NCBI GenBank assembly: GCA_029449245.1
Contig: JANATF010000004.1
Span: forward strand, 1,302,001-1,366,000
Source of the DNA: Mortierella alpina
Taxonomy: Eukaryota > Mortierellomycota > Mortierellomycetes > Mortierellales > Mortierellaceae
Direction of reading: 5' to 3'
Length of the DNA: 64,000 nt
The notes under the pieces were generated by a model. It did no database searches, was not told the DNA's origin, and worked only from the letters and a program-made list of their open reading frames with translations. Position numbers and translations under genes: made by a program. This document shows, in pieces, positions 46,211-58,400 of the stretch. Within the stretch, counting starts at the first letter, position 1. Every line of letters starts with the position of its first letter.

Positions 46211-49200
46211 ATGCATCGCAACGAACCTGCGCCTAAACGACAAAGGCTTGAGCTGCACTCATCCGCCTCCTCCTCTTCCTCCTCTCTTGCTCTTGCACCT
46301 TCGGTCCCTCAGCAACCTCGCGCGCCCATACACCCCTCCCTCGCTGATACAAAACGAGACATCGGACCCCTTCCGCCGTATGTCGTGCAGCGGTTCAACT
46401 GCAACGAGGATATAGTAAAGGATGCACAAGGAGTGCCGGCTGAGTGTGGGTTTTCAGAGATATGCACAAACGGCTTCTTGACTCTGTATAACAAATCCTT
46501 TAACGAGAGTTGCAAAATCACCAAGGAGACGCTCATCCAGCTTGGACTCGTTGGGTATGTTGGACCACCACCGACAGATTGCAAGAGCTCCGTTCACTTT
46601 GCCCACAGGATCCTCCAGGAGTTGGAATGCGGTGCCAAGCCCATCGCGACCACTGCAGGAGCCGCGATACCCTGGCAGTCCCCGCTATTTTGGCTCGCAC
46701 TGGCCAACCTGTGCTCTGTGAATATCATCATGTTTTCAACGGCCGCATTCCCTATGAGGTTCAGGGTCTCCAATCAGGCACCCACGGTGGCCTTCCTACA
46801 TGTTCGTAACTCGTTCAGTCAATGCTCTCAGCTCGTACCCTTGATCTCCACCAGGACAGATCCACTGCATCAAGACATCATGGACACGAGCCATCCTGCG
46901 GACCATCGTGTCCCTTTGGCCATGTACCGACAAACAGCGAGAAGCAGAGCAAAAAGGCGAGATACAGGGGTCGTAACGAAGGACAGAGCGAAGGATGCAG
47001 TCGAAAAAGCCTGGTAAGGACGTGTTTTCAAGCTCAAGTCTAACCAAGTCTAACCTATAAGATTTTGAATATTACTTTTCATTAACTTTTGGCTCTTCTC
47101 TTACCTCAAATACAGCGTTATATTACTTCAGAATTGGGCCAGCGAACGTATAGGTGCGGCGATGAAGAAACACTCAGCCCATACGCAGCTAAAGGACAAC
47201 CTCAAGAGAGAAGAAGGGGTGTACAAGAAAATGGCGCGTAAGGTGCGCATGCGAGCCCCGGATGGCTTATACGACCTTGCACTCGAGTTATTGAGGGAGG
47301 AATATCAGCTATCGGCAGCATTGCTGGATAAAAGGAGACTCAACACCCTCTTCAGTAATGGAAATGGTGAAATGTTGTCAATATGGACCAGCACCATCAC
47401 TGAAGAAAAGGTGGACTCCTGCTGGAATGATGCGATGGAACAACAACGAGAAGCCGACGGCTCTGGAGCGGATGTCGCCACTGAGGAAGAAGACGATGAG
47501 GCTCATAGGACATGCACGGCACCCCTCAAGAAGGTCATTCGACAAGACATGCCTGGTGAACAAAAGGGTATCGTGAAACGATTGCTTCTCGAACAGCAGG
47601 AGAGTCTCACGGATTCGCTGGCAGACCTGAGCGCCTATGCACAAGGTGTCCTATTGAGGGTAGGTTTAAATTATGTTTTGGTGTCTCCCTCATAGTAGTA
47701 CAGAACATATTTTAACATATCTCATGTAGGTAATAGCAGGGGACGCTTGTGCGATGGTTGGCCTCCCTGCCCCAACCTCAACCACCCTGGCCGTCCGAAG
47801 TCTATTGCCACCCGGACATGCAGTAATCGAGGATGTTGTACACGTCGCACCCATTACCCCTGAATTACAAAAAGTCCTTGTTCGACCCAGCAGCCCAGAA
47901 GAAAGGCAGTTAAAAGATTTGTTCAGCAGCCACCACCTGCAACACATGGCTCATCGCGCCAACGGCACTCAGCGGGAGGCCACCAAAGACCAGTACAAGG
48001 TCTGGACGGAGTTGTCTGAAGGCGTAGTTACGGAACCACCGCCGAATCTTGTATCGCCAAGGACAAGCGGCGAATGTCAAAGTGCAGCATGGAAGGAATT
48101 GGAAACAGCACAAAAAAACATCTGGAAAGGGGATACATACAACAAGTCACTCCAGTACCTGGTACTTGCACTACTGCGACGCCACCTAGCCCCTTGTCGC
48201 CAAGATAAACTCCAGCTGGCTAAGGCAAAGAGGAGCGAAAAGCGCAAACAGCAGGCATCCCACGCCCAGGGCACCCAACGACGAGCCAAGTACAAGAGCT
48301 GGAAAACTCACCTGGTATCCCTGGCAAATCAAGCTTGTCGGCTTCTGGGCGCAGCAGACAGCCTGACGATAGCAAAAGGAATCGCTATACTGGAGTCGCT
48401 CGAGCGGCATTGGACGAACCGACCTCAGGACAACGACGTCCCGAACAAAAGGACTTTATTTGAGTTAATCGACAATGGCGAGGTGAGATGCGGAACCGAG
48501 GAGGTGCAGGAAGACCTGGAACAGGAGGCGTTTTTGGACCTTGACTACGACGGTGGACCGGATGACGATGAAGTTCGAGCTGGAGTCGAATCTCGCCAGA
48601 ACAAGAAACAGGGTAAGAGTCCAAGTGCCGTCCTCTTTTTTGTAACTCTTACTCTCTTAACACACTCCTCGATCCTCATTGTTTAGCTGTAATGACGGAA
48701 GCATCAGGAAAACGAATCAAGTCGCTCGCCGCACTTCTTACAAGAATACTCGAGTCGCCTGATGTCCCGCCCCGTATCGAGGAGTGCCACGTCCACGAGC
48801 TGGCATTTTCGGGGACAAACCTGACCGGGCAGGAAGTGACGGCCATACTGCACATCGCAAATGCCCTGACTCCGTATGTCCCCAAGAAATGGCACAACAG
48901 TAAGGGACGACTTGTGAAGTGCTTCGGCCACGCTGCGTTGAAAGCACCCTTGGTGATGATTGCCAACGTGACCCTCAAGGCGCTCGGGCATCAGGAGTTT
49001 TGTCGGTCACTTGCCCCACAGCCCTCCATTGGCGAACTGAGGTCCGTGCGACTGAGTCCACTGTCAATAATGGAGATGCTTTGTGCGTCGGAGCCAGGGT
49101 CTTTTGACGTCCTCTGCGGCCTCACTGGCAACCCCATCAATAGTCATCACCAGATTGCAGCCTGTGAGGAGAACCCCGACAGGCTCATCGGCGCGTTTTT

Positions 49201-51271
49201 TGACCTGGCCTACATCGAGACCTTTTGCCGAAGTCATGGGATATCGTTTTGCAACAGGTATTACATGCGGACAGTTCATGAAAAAAGACTGATGCTTGTT
49301 TGTTAGAGTAATGACTGATACAGCCGTTTGACCTTTTTCCGCTAGAATGACATTTGTGGATCTTGAGACCATTCGTTTTCACGGAGTCAGTATCAAAGGC
49401 GACAGAGGCCGGGACCTGACCAAAAAGAATGGGAGCAAGGACCAGAACGAATCTGCAATCAGCAAATGGGAAACTGCTGCCACGGAACTGGGCTACACAC
49501 ATGGACAAGCCAAGAACGAGGCGGAAAAGTGCTCTCAGGAGCTTGAAACTCTACAGGAGGCGATTGACGAGCGACAAAACATCTACAACAACTTGCGTAG
49601 GAAACAAGTCTTCGCCAAGCGGCAACTACAGAGCACCATTCGCGCCCACTCCGACCACGAATCAATTGCTACGATGCGTGCAGTATTCCATGAAGCAAGA
49701 ACAGCAGCAAATGAAGCCATGCTCAAGCTCATCCCAGTACAGCGCAAGAAGCAGGAGCTCCGGGACAAGCGATACGAGTGGAATAAGATTGCTGAGGCAT
49801 CATCATCTGCTGCTGCACAATCATCACCACCATCATCAACAGCTCCAGCGAGAACTGTGCGACCCACTTGGGAGTCGGCTGGAGCGCTTGCACCAACCCC
49901 TGCGATCGACATGACAGCCATAAAGGAAGCACTTGTCTTGGACCCGGCCCGCAAGATCGCAATCACAGGTGGAGACCCAGGCTTAGTGGTGCAACTTACA
50001 ACTATTCACACGACGCTTGACCAGCTCCTGGCACATGCGAATTACTACGAGTGTCTAAGTATGCTTTTATTATGTGCCCGAGATCTTGCTGGCATGTTTA
50101 TACAACCGCCCCAACCTCGCCGCTGACAGCTGTACTATAAACCATTTTCAATTCTGTAGGTCGCCCAGAGTCCCATCAAGAGCAGCCCCTGGAGCAGCCC
50201 CAGGAGCCCCCCCCTCCTATACCTCCTATACCCAAGGCTGAAAAATTGCGAACGCAGAGAATCAACTTCATTGCTCACACTACCAAACTTGCGGCCACTC
50301 GCCAACGCAGAGTACGGCGACATTTGGATGTGAGTCAGGCATATGAACGAGCGAGCGCTGCATCAGCGTCCCTTAAAAATGCCACGTCTCTTACCGCATT
50401 GCGCGATGCTCATAACAATCGCAAAAAGGACCGCAGCACAATACGATCATTTGAGAACAGCCGCAATAGGATACGTGCCAGGCACACCCTCCGTTTGCGA
50501 AACCCCCGGGCAATACAGCGAGTATCCATAGAGCAGAAAGAGCGTGCCCGGCGAGCAATCCAATCAGGTAAGATCTCACCGACACCTCTAATTTCTGCGA
50601 TCACGTTGACGCCTTTCAAGCATCTTGCTAACTTTCTGTTCTATACTTTAGACCCAGACTCAGCGATCGACCAGAGGGATGGATTTTGCTCACTCTGTCA
50701 GAAGCACCACACCCACAACCATGACATAGGAGCACGATTTGAGCACACCCAGGAGTGCACCGCCGGCCCGCGCAAGATCCAAGTTATTAATTTCATGGGA
50801 AACGCAGGTACCTGCGTTGGGAGTAGGATTAAAGGCCACCCGAAGCGCGGCGGCATGAAGATCCCTAAAGAACTCGCAAAGTCTACAACCACGGCCATGC
50901 AAGATGAATTCAGGACAAGTAAGACTTGCCTGCGCTGCTCCCACGAGCTGAAGCACCCGTCATCAAGGAGGGTGTTGGATAAGGTTGTGCGCACGGTCAA
51001 GGTGAACGGTTCTGTGGTTTGCTTGAACCCCGTTTGTCCTGCTGTCCGCGCTGGTCAAGCCATAGTGAGTCGCGACGGCAACGCGGCCACCGCAATCGCC
51101 TTTGTGGGTGTTTGCACCTCGCTCTCCGATCCCGCAGTGGCACCCCGCCCCTTCGTGCGAAGCGCCATCCCCACCACCACTGCACCATCCCCACCAACTC
51201 TGACACCAGATCACCCAAGACTGGATCAAATCAACCCAGGCCGTGGCGGGAGCCACACACCCTGGGACTAG
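46211..51271 (+). CDS. Fanzor (eukaryotic TnpB-like RNA-guided nuclease) with long N-terminal extension
   Basis: Seven exons: 46211-47013, 47116-47659, 47730-48612, 48687-49257, 49346-50058, 50160-50567 and 50652-51271. Every donor is GTA(A/G/T) and every acceptor TAG or CAG, and phases close to an open frame of 1513 residues. The last third is Fanzor-like: RuvC-I strand KIAITGGDPGLV (Asp about residue 1144), a basic helical segment, INFMGNAG, then DEFRTSKTCLRCSHEL and CLNPVCP (CxxC...CxxxxC zinc finger), and RuvC-III in VSRDGNAATAI (Asp about 1449). This order is that of Fanzor/TnpB nucleases, which cut DNA under guidance of an element-encoded RNA. The upstream ~1100 residues are not recognised, apart from a coiled coil in exon 5. 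In exon 1, between about 46550 and 46810, an alternative frame reads more protein-like, so that part of the model is uncertain. Confidence 0.85.
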
Positions 51272-52100
51272 GCGCCACGCCCAGAACGGTAAGCAGGATA
51301 AACTTTATTTTGATAGTCAAACTGCTCTGTACTGTGCTAGTACTGACCACATTGTTTTTTTTTGATTTCTCAAATACTAGCACAGTACATACGTAAATCA
51401 CTGGCTAGACAACAAGGTCGGGTGCCGACAATACCTTCTCAGCTCTTTCTATAGCATACGCCACGACGACTTCTCCCGCTGGGGGGGGACAACATTTTTA
51501 TTGAAGACCGTTGCTATACACATGTCAGCTCTGTTGTCTTCAGATCGGCGACACGTTACCGAGTAGCGCCAACCCCGATTCCTGGGTGCAGGTCTAACCA
51601 CCCGTACGCCCAGAATCAGGTTCTGTCTCCGCCTGGAACCATCTTTTGTGAAGGGTGTGAAGGGTCGCGTGCCGCGCGTCCTCAGCACGAACTCAGACCT
51701 TTGAAGCTTGATCCATGGAGTGCTCTCAGCGTTGCTGTGATTGGCCCCAGCATCGTGTGCTCTAGCGTACTTTCCCATGCAGGCCTTGGAACCAAGCTGT
51801 TCTCTTGCGCAGCTCCACCCGCAAAGAGTTCTCGTCCATAGCCTTTGTTCTTAACCTGGCCATGCAACAGGAACGTAGGCACAGCGTGCGGCGCAGGACA
51901 ACAGGACAACAGGAAGCAGGGCAACGTGGAAAGTGTAATTTGCGCTAGCTGGTGTATCACGGTCAGACGAGAACACAAAGTCTGTGGTCGACTCTGTTTG
52001 GCCCCTCTGTTTTTTTCTTTCTTGGCACCAACACATCCCGCTGAGCAAACACAGACACCCTCCAACACCCACACCCATCTACCTCCACCGTACCTGTGCA
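51272..52100. other. Right flank of the Fanzor gene and promoter of NBR1-like gene
   Basis: Begins with the hairpin region (separate entry). A minus-strand frame at 51449-51778 (109 codons, MGKYARAHDAGANHSN...) has an Arg-rich, protein-like composition but no domain I recognise. It could be a remnant of element sequence. The last ~200 bp are C-rich (CCAACACCCACACCC) and lie just before the NBR1-like start codon. Confidence 0.45.
51330..51389 (+). ncRNA. Candidate guide-RNA hairpin or element-end stem-loop 3' of Fanzor
   Basis: TGTACTGTGCTAGTA (51330-51344) and TACTAGCACAGTACA (51375-51389) are perfectly complementary inverted repeats of 15 bp around a 30-nt T-rich loop, 59 bp after the Fanzor stop codon. 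In known Fanzor and TnpB loci the guide RNA is produced from the 3' end of the gene and the element terminus. The position fits, but it could equally be a transcription terminator or a recombination site. Confidence 0.35.
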
Positions 52101-54797
52101 ATGCTGTGCGTAGTCAAGGCAACCCTGCTGGGTGTGCACAGGCGCTTCACCTTCGCCCACATCGACATGAGCACCATCCAGCGAGACCCATCCCACCTCA
52201 GCTACGACGCCCTCCATGCAAAGGTAAAGGGTGACGAGTCGTTTTTTTTAAAGGTCAGCCCATGCCAAGGTAATTCAGCACACCGCATGGACTGACTGGC
52301 CACTTGTTCTCATAGCTGAGTGAACTCTTCAAGGTCCCCAAGCTGACTATCCTATTCGAGGCGCAGGATGGCAGCATGAGGCTGATGCAAAAGGACTCTG
52401 ATTTCCTTTCTGCTGTGGTCTCCTCTGCCGCTTTGGTACCACCGCATGCTGCAATGCTTGTCGTCAAGCTGATTGTTGAGCCTTGCAAAGGTACAGTATG
52501 GAGAGCGAGGGCAATCGATTGACCTTTCACTGCGAAGGCCTAATTGCGCTCTTGGCATTCAATGGAGACCAAGGAACTTAACTATGTCGCTTATTGCCAC
52601 ACAGCCCAGGAAACCCTAGGTCAGAGTACGTCGCCGTCCTCGTCTTCGTCTTTGACCTCCTCTGGTTCTTCCAAGACAAGATGCAGCAAGGTCAAGAGGG
52701 AGCCAAACACTCCTGGTCCATCCAAGGGAGCGGAGGCCTGCGCAAGAAAAGATTCATGCAAGGACTCTCGCAAGGACTCTTGCAGGCTGAGGAAGCAGAC
52801 TGAAGGTGAGGAGATAGGAGACCACGACAGATTGAGATTATTCAGCCACGTATTCGATATGCTAATCATCGTCGTTCACCGACCTTTCTTTACGCAGAGG
52901 TCCACCAGAATGTCTTTTGCGACAACTGTCTTGTCACCATCAGAGGCGTACGACACAAGTGCAAGGACTGCGACAACTTTGACCTGTGCCAAAACTGTCT
53001 GGGACCCGCAGCCTACAAGCACCATCCCAACCATACTTTCAGGGCTATCGAGAAACCGTCAGATGCCAAGAAGTTCTTTGACGCGCCTTCGTCCACTGGA
53101 TGCCGTTCCTCGGGCTCACATGCCATCTCAAAGTGCACTCCCAGGGTTTCTAGACCCGTGGCACATTCGGCCACCTGCGATATCTGCACCATGGTGATTA
53201 GTGGCACGCGACACAAGTGCTTCCAGTGCCCTGACTACGACTTGTGCCAAGAGTGCCTTCCGCTTGCCAGCATCCACCATCAGAGCCATACCTTTGTCCC
53301 CATTGCCTACCCTGGCCAACTGACGTTCCCCCTTGACCAAACCTCGCACACTGGCGTTGTGTGCGATAATTGTGATAGCGCCATCTTTGGCGTTCGTTAT
53401 AAGGTAACGTATGCGGTATTACCAACTGCCTGCAACAGATGTTCCAATTCTAACCGTTTGCCTCTCCCCATTCCCGTAGTGTGGAAACTGCCCAGACTAT
53501 GACTTGTGTGGCAACTGTGAGTCCTCGCCAGTGTCTGCTCATGACCCCAACCATGTGTTCATCAAGATCCGCAAGCCCATCTGCAACCGTCAGACACCGG
53601 CAGTTCCTCTCCTTCCCATGCTGTACAAGAAAGGCTGGGGACGTACCGTATGTTACCATGCTCAATCGACTGGTCAGAGATGCCCCGCAGGAAATCCATC
53701 TCGCACGGCTGCTGCGCCTCAGTTGCAGAAATCAAGCGCCATCGCCGACAGCACTACTACGCTGGAGCCACCGGTTGCAGAAAAGTCAGTTATTACTTCT
53801 GCACCCTCATCTGTGCACTCCACTACAAGGTAAAAAACGAAAATGGGAAACTACAATCAGCAGTTGTAGCTCTAGTTTTTCCTTTTCTCGAAATACTAAA
53901 TTGTATATCCCTCTCAGCCATGCTCCCTCTAGGGTTTGCAACAGCGCCTCCACTAAGGTTGTCGCATCTGAGGCAGTTCCAACGACGGAAGCCACCGTGA
54001 AAACAGGAGTGGTGGTCAAGACTGAGGCAGCTCCGAAGGCTCTCTTTGTCAAGAACATCAATATCCACGACGGTACCGTCATCCAGGCCGGATCTCAGTT
54101 CCTGAAGATTTGGGAAATGTCCAACCCAGGACCAGATGAATGGCACAAGGATACGGCAGTGCAGTTTGTGGGAGGTGATCGCATGTTCACGGACGCGGAC
54201 TTGAATGAGAAGAGTCCTTGTTTTAGGATCACGCTGGCTAAAGTGGGCGAGTCGGTGTGCGTCACTGCAGACTTGAAAGCACCCTCTGTTCCTGGTCGCT
54301 ACGTGTCATTCTGGCGGTTGGTCTCTCCTACGGGCGAACCATTCGGTCACCGCATCTGGTGCGATATCGTGGTCGAAGAAGGCTCAGAGAGTGGGTCGGA
54401 CTCTGTCGGATCGTCGACCATGATTTTCCCCATGGTTGAATGCCCGGACTCTAAGAACATGTTGTCGTTGATGCAGTTGAACGCGAATGCGGCAAACGAG
54501 GCAGCAGTGTCAGGAACAGGGTCCTCCAGGGCGGTTTCTGCGGTGAGCGTTTACACTGCTGAAGGGGGCACAACAACATCGCTCACAGAAGATCAGCTCT
54601 CGACAGTCTCGGGCAAATTGACTACTCGATCGGTGGTGTCGTCCCTGTTTGGCCATGACGAGTCGTCTGTGAACGAGCAAGGCTCGGATGATGAAAGCGA
54701 GAGCGATGGGTTCAGGAATGAACGCTTCTTTTCGGACAGCGAGGATGACTTTGTCGTGGTGGATACGGAAGACGAAGAAAGCGACAGCGATGCTTGA
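52101..54797 (+). CDS. NBR1-like selective autophagy receptor (PB1, three ZZ, NBR1 domain, LIR)
   Basis: Six exons: 52101-52223, 52316-52490, 52605-52805, 52898-53403, 53480-53829 and 53918-54797, 744 residues. A PB1-like domain occupies about residues 1-100 (VVKATLLGVHRRFTF ... LTILFEAQDGSMRLM). Three ZZ zinc fingers follow: CDNCLVTIRGVRHKC (about 173), CDICTMVISGTRHKC (about 260) and CDNCDSAIFGVRYKC (about 318, split by an intron). The NBR1/FW Ig-like domain is at about 490-603 (FLKIWEMSNPGPDEW, SFWRLVSPTGEPFGHRIWCDI). The acidic C-terminus holds DDFVVVDTED, an Atg8-interacting motif of F-x-x-V type at about 730-733. This is the full architecture of NBR1. Role: bridges cargo to Atg8 on autophagosomes or the vacuole in the cytosol. 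Confidence 0.93.
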
Positions 54798-55448
54798 TTG
54801 TTGATGCCAGGTGTCAGCAAGTGATGCATAGGCCACCTGCTCCAGGCAAGGGGTGTATTTTCTTTCTTTCTTCTCTTGCGATAACCATCTGTGCATTCGT
54901 TGGGGAGACGGGCTCTTTGTTTTTCATCCGTATCTTTCATAGCAGAGTGTTGAGTGTTTGAATGAAATACAGATGGACGGTGCGTGACCCTGACGCTGAG
55001 AACAAAAGATAACGATGCATACACCCCTGGGAATGAAAGACGGCGCAACTCTCGCACCACAGTAGACATTGTGCAGAAATCGCATGAGCGGAGGGCGTCT
55101 CCACTTGCTCCCGCGCCCGAAGGTGAGTTATGATCGAGCCCCCAAAAGAAAATTATGAGCTGCACGCTTGAGCATTGGCCAGCAAACGCTATCGCGAACC
55201 AAAGCTGCTGGCGCTGCATCATCATTGCATGGCCCGATAACGGGTGGTGACTTGACTCTTGTTCAAATCAACAACGTCGTCGTTTTTCCTCCGACGGCTC
55301 ATTCCACTCGACCTTCTCTCCATTCATTCCATTCACTCATTCACTCGCATTCATCAAAGCTGGCTCATTGACACTTACCACCCCGCTTGAAACTCTCTCA
55401 TCTCTTGTCCACTCTACACCTTCCACCATACTGTCCTCAAGCGCAAAC
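54798..55448. other. Intergenic upstream of branching enzyme
   Basis: 3' UTR of the NBR1-like gene, then promoter of the branching-enzyme gene. The 150 bp before its start codon are CT/CA-rich (CATTCCATTCACTCATTCACTCGC). No gene seen. Confidence 0.5.
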
Positions 55449-58400
55449 ATGACCGTTGCAGAGACCACAGGGTCTAACCCTCCAGGCTCGTACAAGGACC
55501 AGGATGGCACTGGAGTAGTTGGTCTCGACCCCTGGCTCGAACCTTACGCCAACGGGTTAAAGAAGAGGTATAGAGCCGCTATGTTCCATGTGCATCACAT
55601 CGACCATGCACCGTGAGAATTATATTAAGGCACGCTCAAACTCGACTTTATAGATATGCCGCGTACAAGGTGTGGAGAGACAAGATTGAGCAGGCAGGCG
55701 GCTACGAAAAGTTCAGCAGAGGCTACGAGAAGTTTGGCTTCATTGTCTCAAAGTCCGGCATCACGTACCGGGAGTGGGCACCGAATGCCAAGGAAGCCTT
55801 TCTCTTTGGTGACTTTAGTAGGTGACCCATTCCTCTTGGCCATGCACCTTCTTTTTGCTGCACCACCTTGTAACTTGGGGAAATAACACCCGCACTGTCC
55901 TTTTTTTTTCAACTTGCGATGATAGACGGGTGGAATAACTCGAGTCACCCCATGAAGAAAGATGAGTTTGGGGTGTACGAGATCTTTTTGCCCAACAAAG
56001 TAGACGGATCCACTGCCATCGAGCACAACTCCAAAGTCAAGGTAAGGGAACAAAGTGGGACAGCCATCCGTACACCCGGCCTGCACCCTTGAAATCCTTA
56101 TCTGGGATCAGCCTTTTTGACCTTTTTGACTGAACAAACGTGTTTGTATCCTCTTCGTTTCATACGGGCAACCTTAATCTGCTTTAGATTACAATGATAA
56201 CTCCAGACGGAACGCGCATTGACCGTCTCCCAGCCTGGATCCGCCGCGTCACTCAGGATTTGAGTGTCTCGGCTACGTATGATGCCATCTTCTGGAACCC
56301 ACCCACCCAGTACCAGTGGAAGAACAAGGCCCCTCCCAAACCCGCGAGCCTCAAGGTCTACGAAGCCCATGGTATGTCGTATACCTGCACTTGGCTTTTC
56401 ACATTATCGTCGAGTTCTGTTAACCAACACAACAATGACCTTGACAATATCAATAGTTGGAATTGCTACCGTTGACGGCAGAGTTGGTCAGTTCACAGAG
56501 TTCACGGCTAACGTTCTTCCCCGCATCAAGAAGCTGGGCTACAATACAATTCAACTGATGGCCATCATGGAGCACGCGTACTATGCTTCTTTTGGTTATC
56601 AGGTCACCAGCTTCTTCGCGGCCAGTAGCCGCTATGGTAAGTGTCGCGCAATATACAAATAAGCAAACACACAGTAGTGCAGCTAAGATCTGCTCCTGGC
56701 CTGGCCTTAACACCATTTCTATCCTCTTCTGTTCAGGAACACCTGAGGAGCTGAAGGAGCTCATCGACACTGCTCATGGTATGGGTATTACGGTCCTGCT
56801 CGATGTCGTTCACTCTCACGCGTGCAAGAATGTCTTGGACGGACTCAACCTCTTTGATGGCAGCGAGCACCAGTACTTTCACGAAGGCGGGAAGGGCCGG
56901 CATGAGCTGTGGGATTCGCGTCTGTTCAATTACAGCAACTATGAGACAATGCGCTTCCTGCTTAGCAACCTACGCTTTTACATGGAGGAGTACCGGTTCG
57001 ATGGCTTCCGGTTCGACGGTGTTACTAGCATGATGTATCTCCATCACGGAATCGGATATGGCTTTTCGGGCAACTATAACGAGTACTTTGGAGACACTGT
57101 GGACCTCGAGGCAGTGGTCTATCTGATGCTGGCAAACGATATGCTGCACAGTCTGTATCCAAAGTCCATTACTATTGCAGAAGGTGAGGGGCGAAATCCG
57201 ACTTTTGGTTTGTGTCATGCCACGCAAGCAGTGTACTTTGAAAGGGGTTTCTAATGCGTCTTGCACCCAACTCTCCTTCATATCGCCAGATGTCTCCGGA
57301 ATGCCCACGCTCTGTAGACCCGTTTCTGAAGGAGGAGTCGGCTTTGACTACCGTCTCTCGATGGCCATTCCAGACATGTGGATCAAGCTGCTCAAAGAGA
57401 CGTCAGATGACGAGTGGGACATTGGAAACATAGTCTTCACCTTGACAAACAGGAGATACATGGTACTTGGCACAAAGCTATGGTATACATGTACAAATGG
57501 TGATGAAATGATCAACAGACTAATGGTTCGCTGTCTGTTTCTCAGGAACCTTCGATTGCCTACTGTGAGTCTCATGACCAGGCGCTAGTCGGCGACAAGA
57601 CCATTGCCTTCTGGCTCATGGATAAAGAGATGTACACGCACATGAGCGTCCTCACAGAGCTGACAACCATCATTGACCGAGGTCTGGCTCTGCACAAGAT
57701 GATTAGGTATGGATTTGCGCTGATCTTTACAATGGATCCGTGCTACTTTCTTCCTGGGCACTCACAGCAGGTGTTGCTTCTGTTTTTTTTTTTTTTTTTT
57801 TTTTTTTTTGGTGTCATGTCGCGTCTTTAGACTGGTCACTCACGCTCTCGGGGGCGAAGGATACCTCACGTTCATTGGCAATGAGTTTGGCCACCCCGAG
57901 TGGCTCGATTTCCCTCGTGCAGGCAACAATTCATCCTTCCACTATGCGCGTCGTCAGTGGAATGTTGTGGACGATGACTTGCTCCGGTACAAGTTCCTCA
58001 ACGAGTTTGATGCATCGATGAACCATTCTGAGACTCAGATCGGCTGGTTGAGTGCACCTCAGGTACAAGGGAGGAACGAACGCCTTGGTGATTCGATTCT
58101 GAGAAATATGATTTTTTGAATGCTAAACGATGGCGCTGCTCTTTTTTTCTTACAATTCGCATATTAGGCCTACGTGTCGTTGAAACACGAGAGTGACAAG
58201 GTCCTCGCTTTTGATCGCGGTGGAGCCATCTTCATCTTCAACTTCCACCCAAAAAAGTCCTTTACCGACTACCGCATTGGCGCCCCTGAGGCTGGCGAGT
58301 ACAAGATCGCACTCAACACCGACGAACCCAAGTTTGGCGGACATGATCGTGTCAGTAACGGAAGCCAATTCTTTACGTCCCAGGGCCCTTGGTGCAACCG

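Larger units (their letters stand above)
43023..51389. mobile_element. Composite Crypton-like element carrying a Fanzor nuclease gene (ends approximate)
   Basis: Two divergent genes with non-host functions lie side by side. On the minus strand is a tyrosine recombinase with a GCR1_C-like C-terminal domain, the layout of fungal Cryptons. On the plus strand is a Fanzor/TnpB-type RuvC nuclease. They share a 221-bp spacer. A 15-bp perfect inverted repeat ends at 51389. Cryptons have no terminal inverted repeats and make at most short target duplications, so the boundaries given are only the recognised genes plus the hairpin. Fanzor genes are known as cargo of several eukaryotic transposon classes. 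That the two genes move together here is inferred from adjacency. Confidence 0.65.

Noticed and set aside
57783-57809. Poly-T in the branching-enzyme intron as the tail of a minus-strand retro-insertion
   Set aside because: No flanking direct repeat, and only about 20 bp separate it from the acceptor. A long polypyrimidine tract is the simpler reading.
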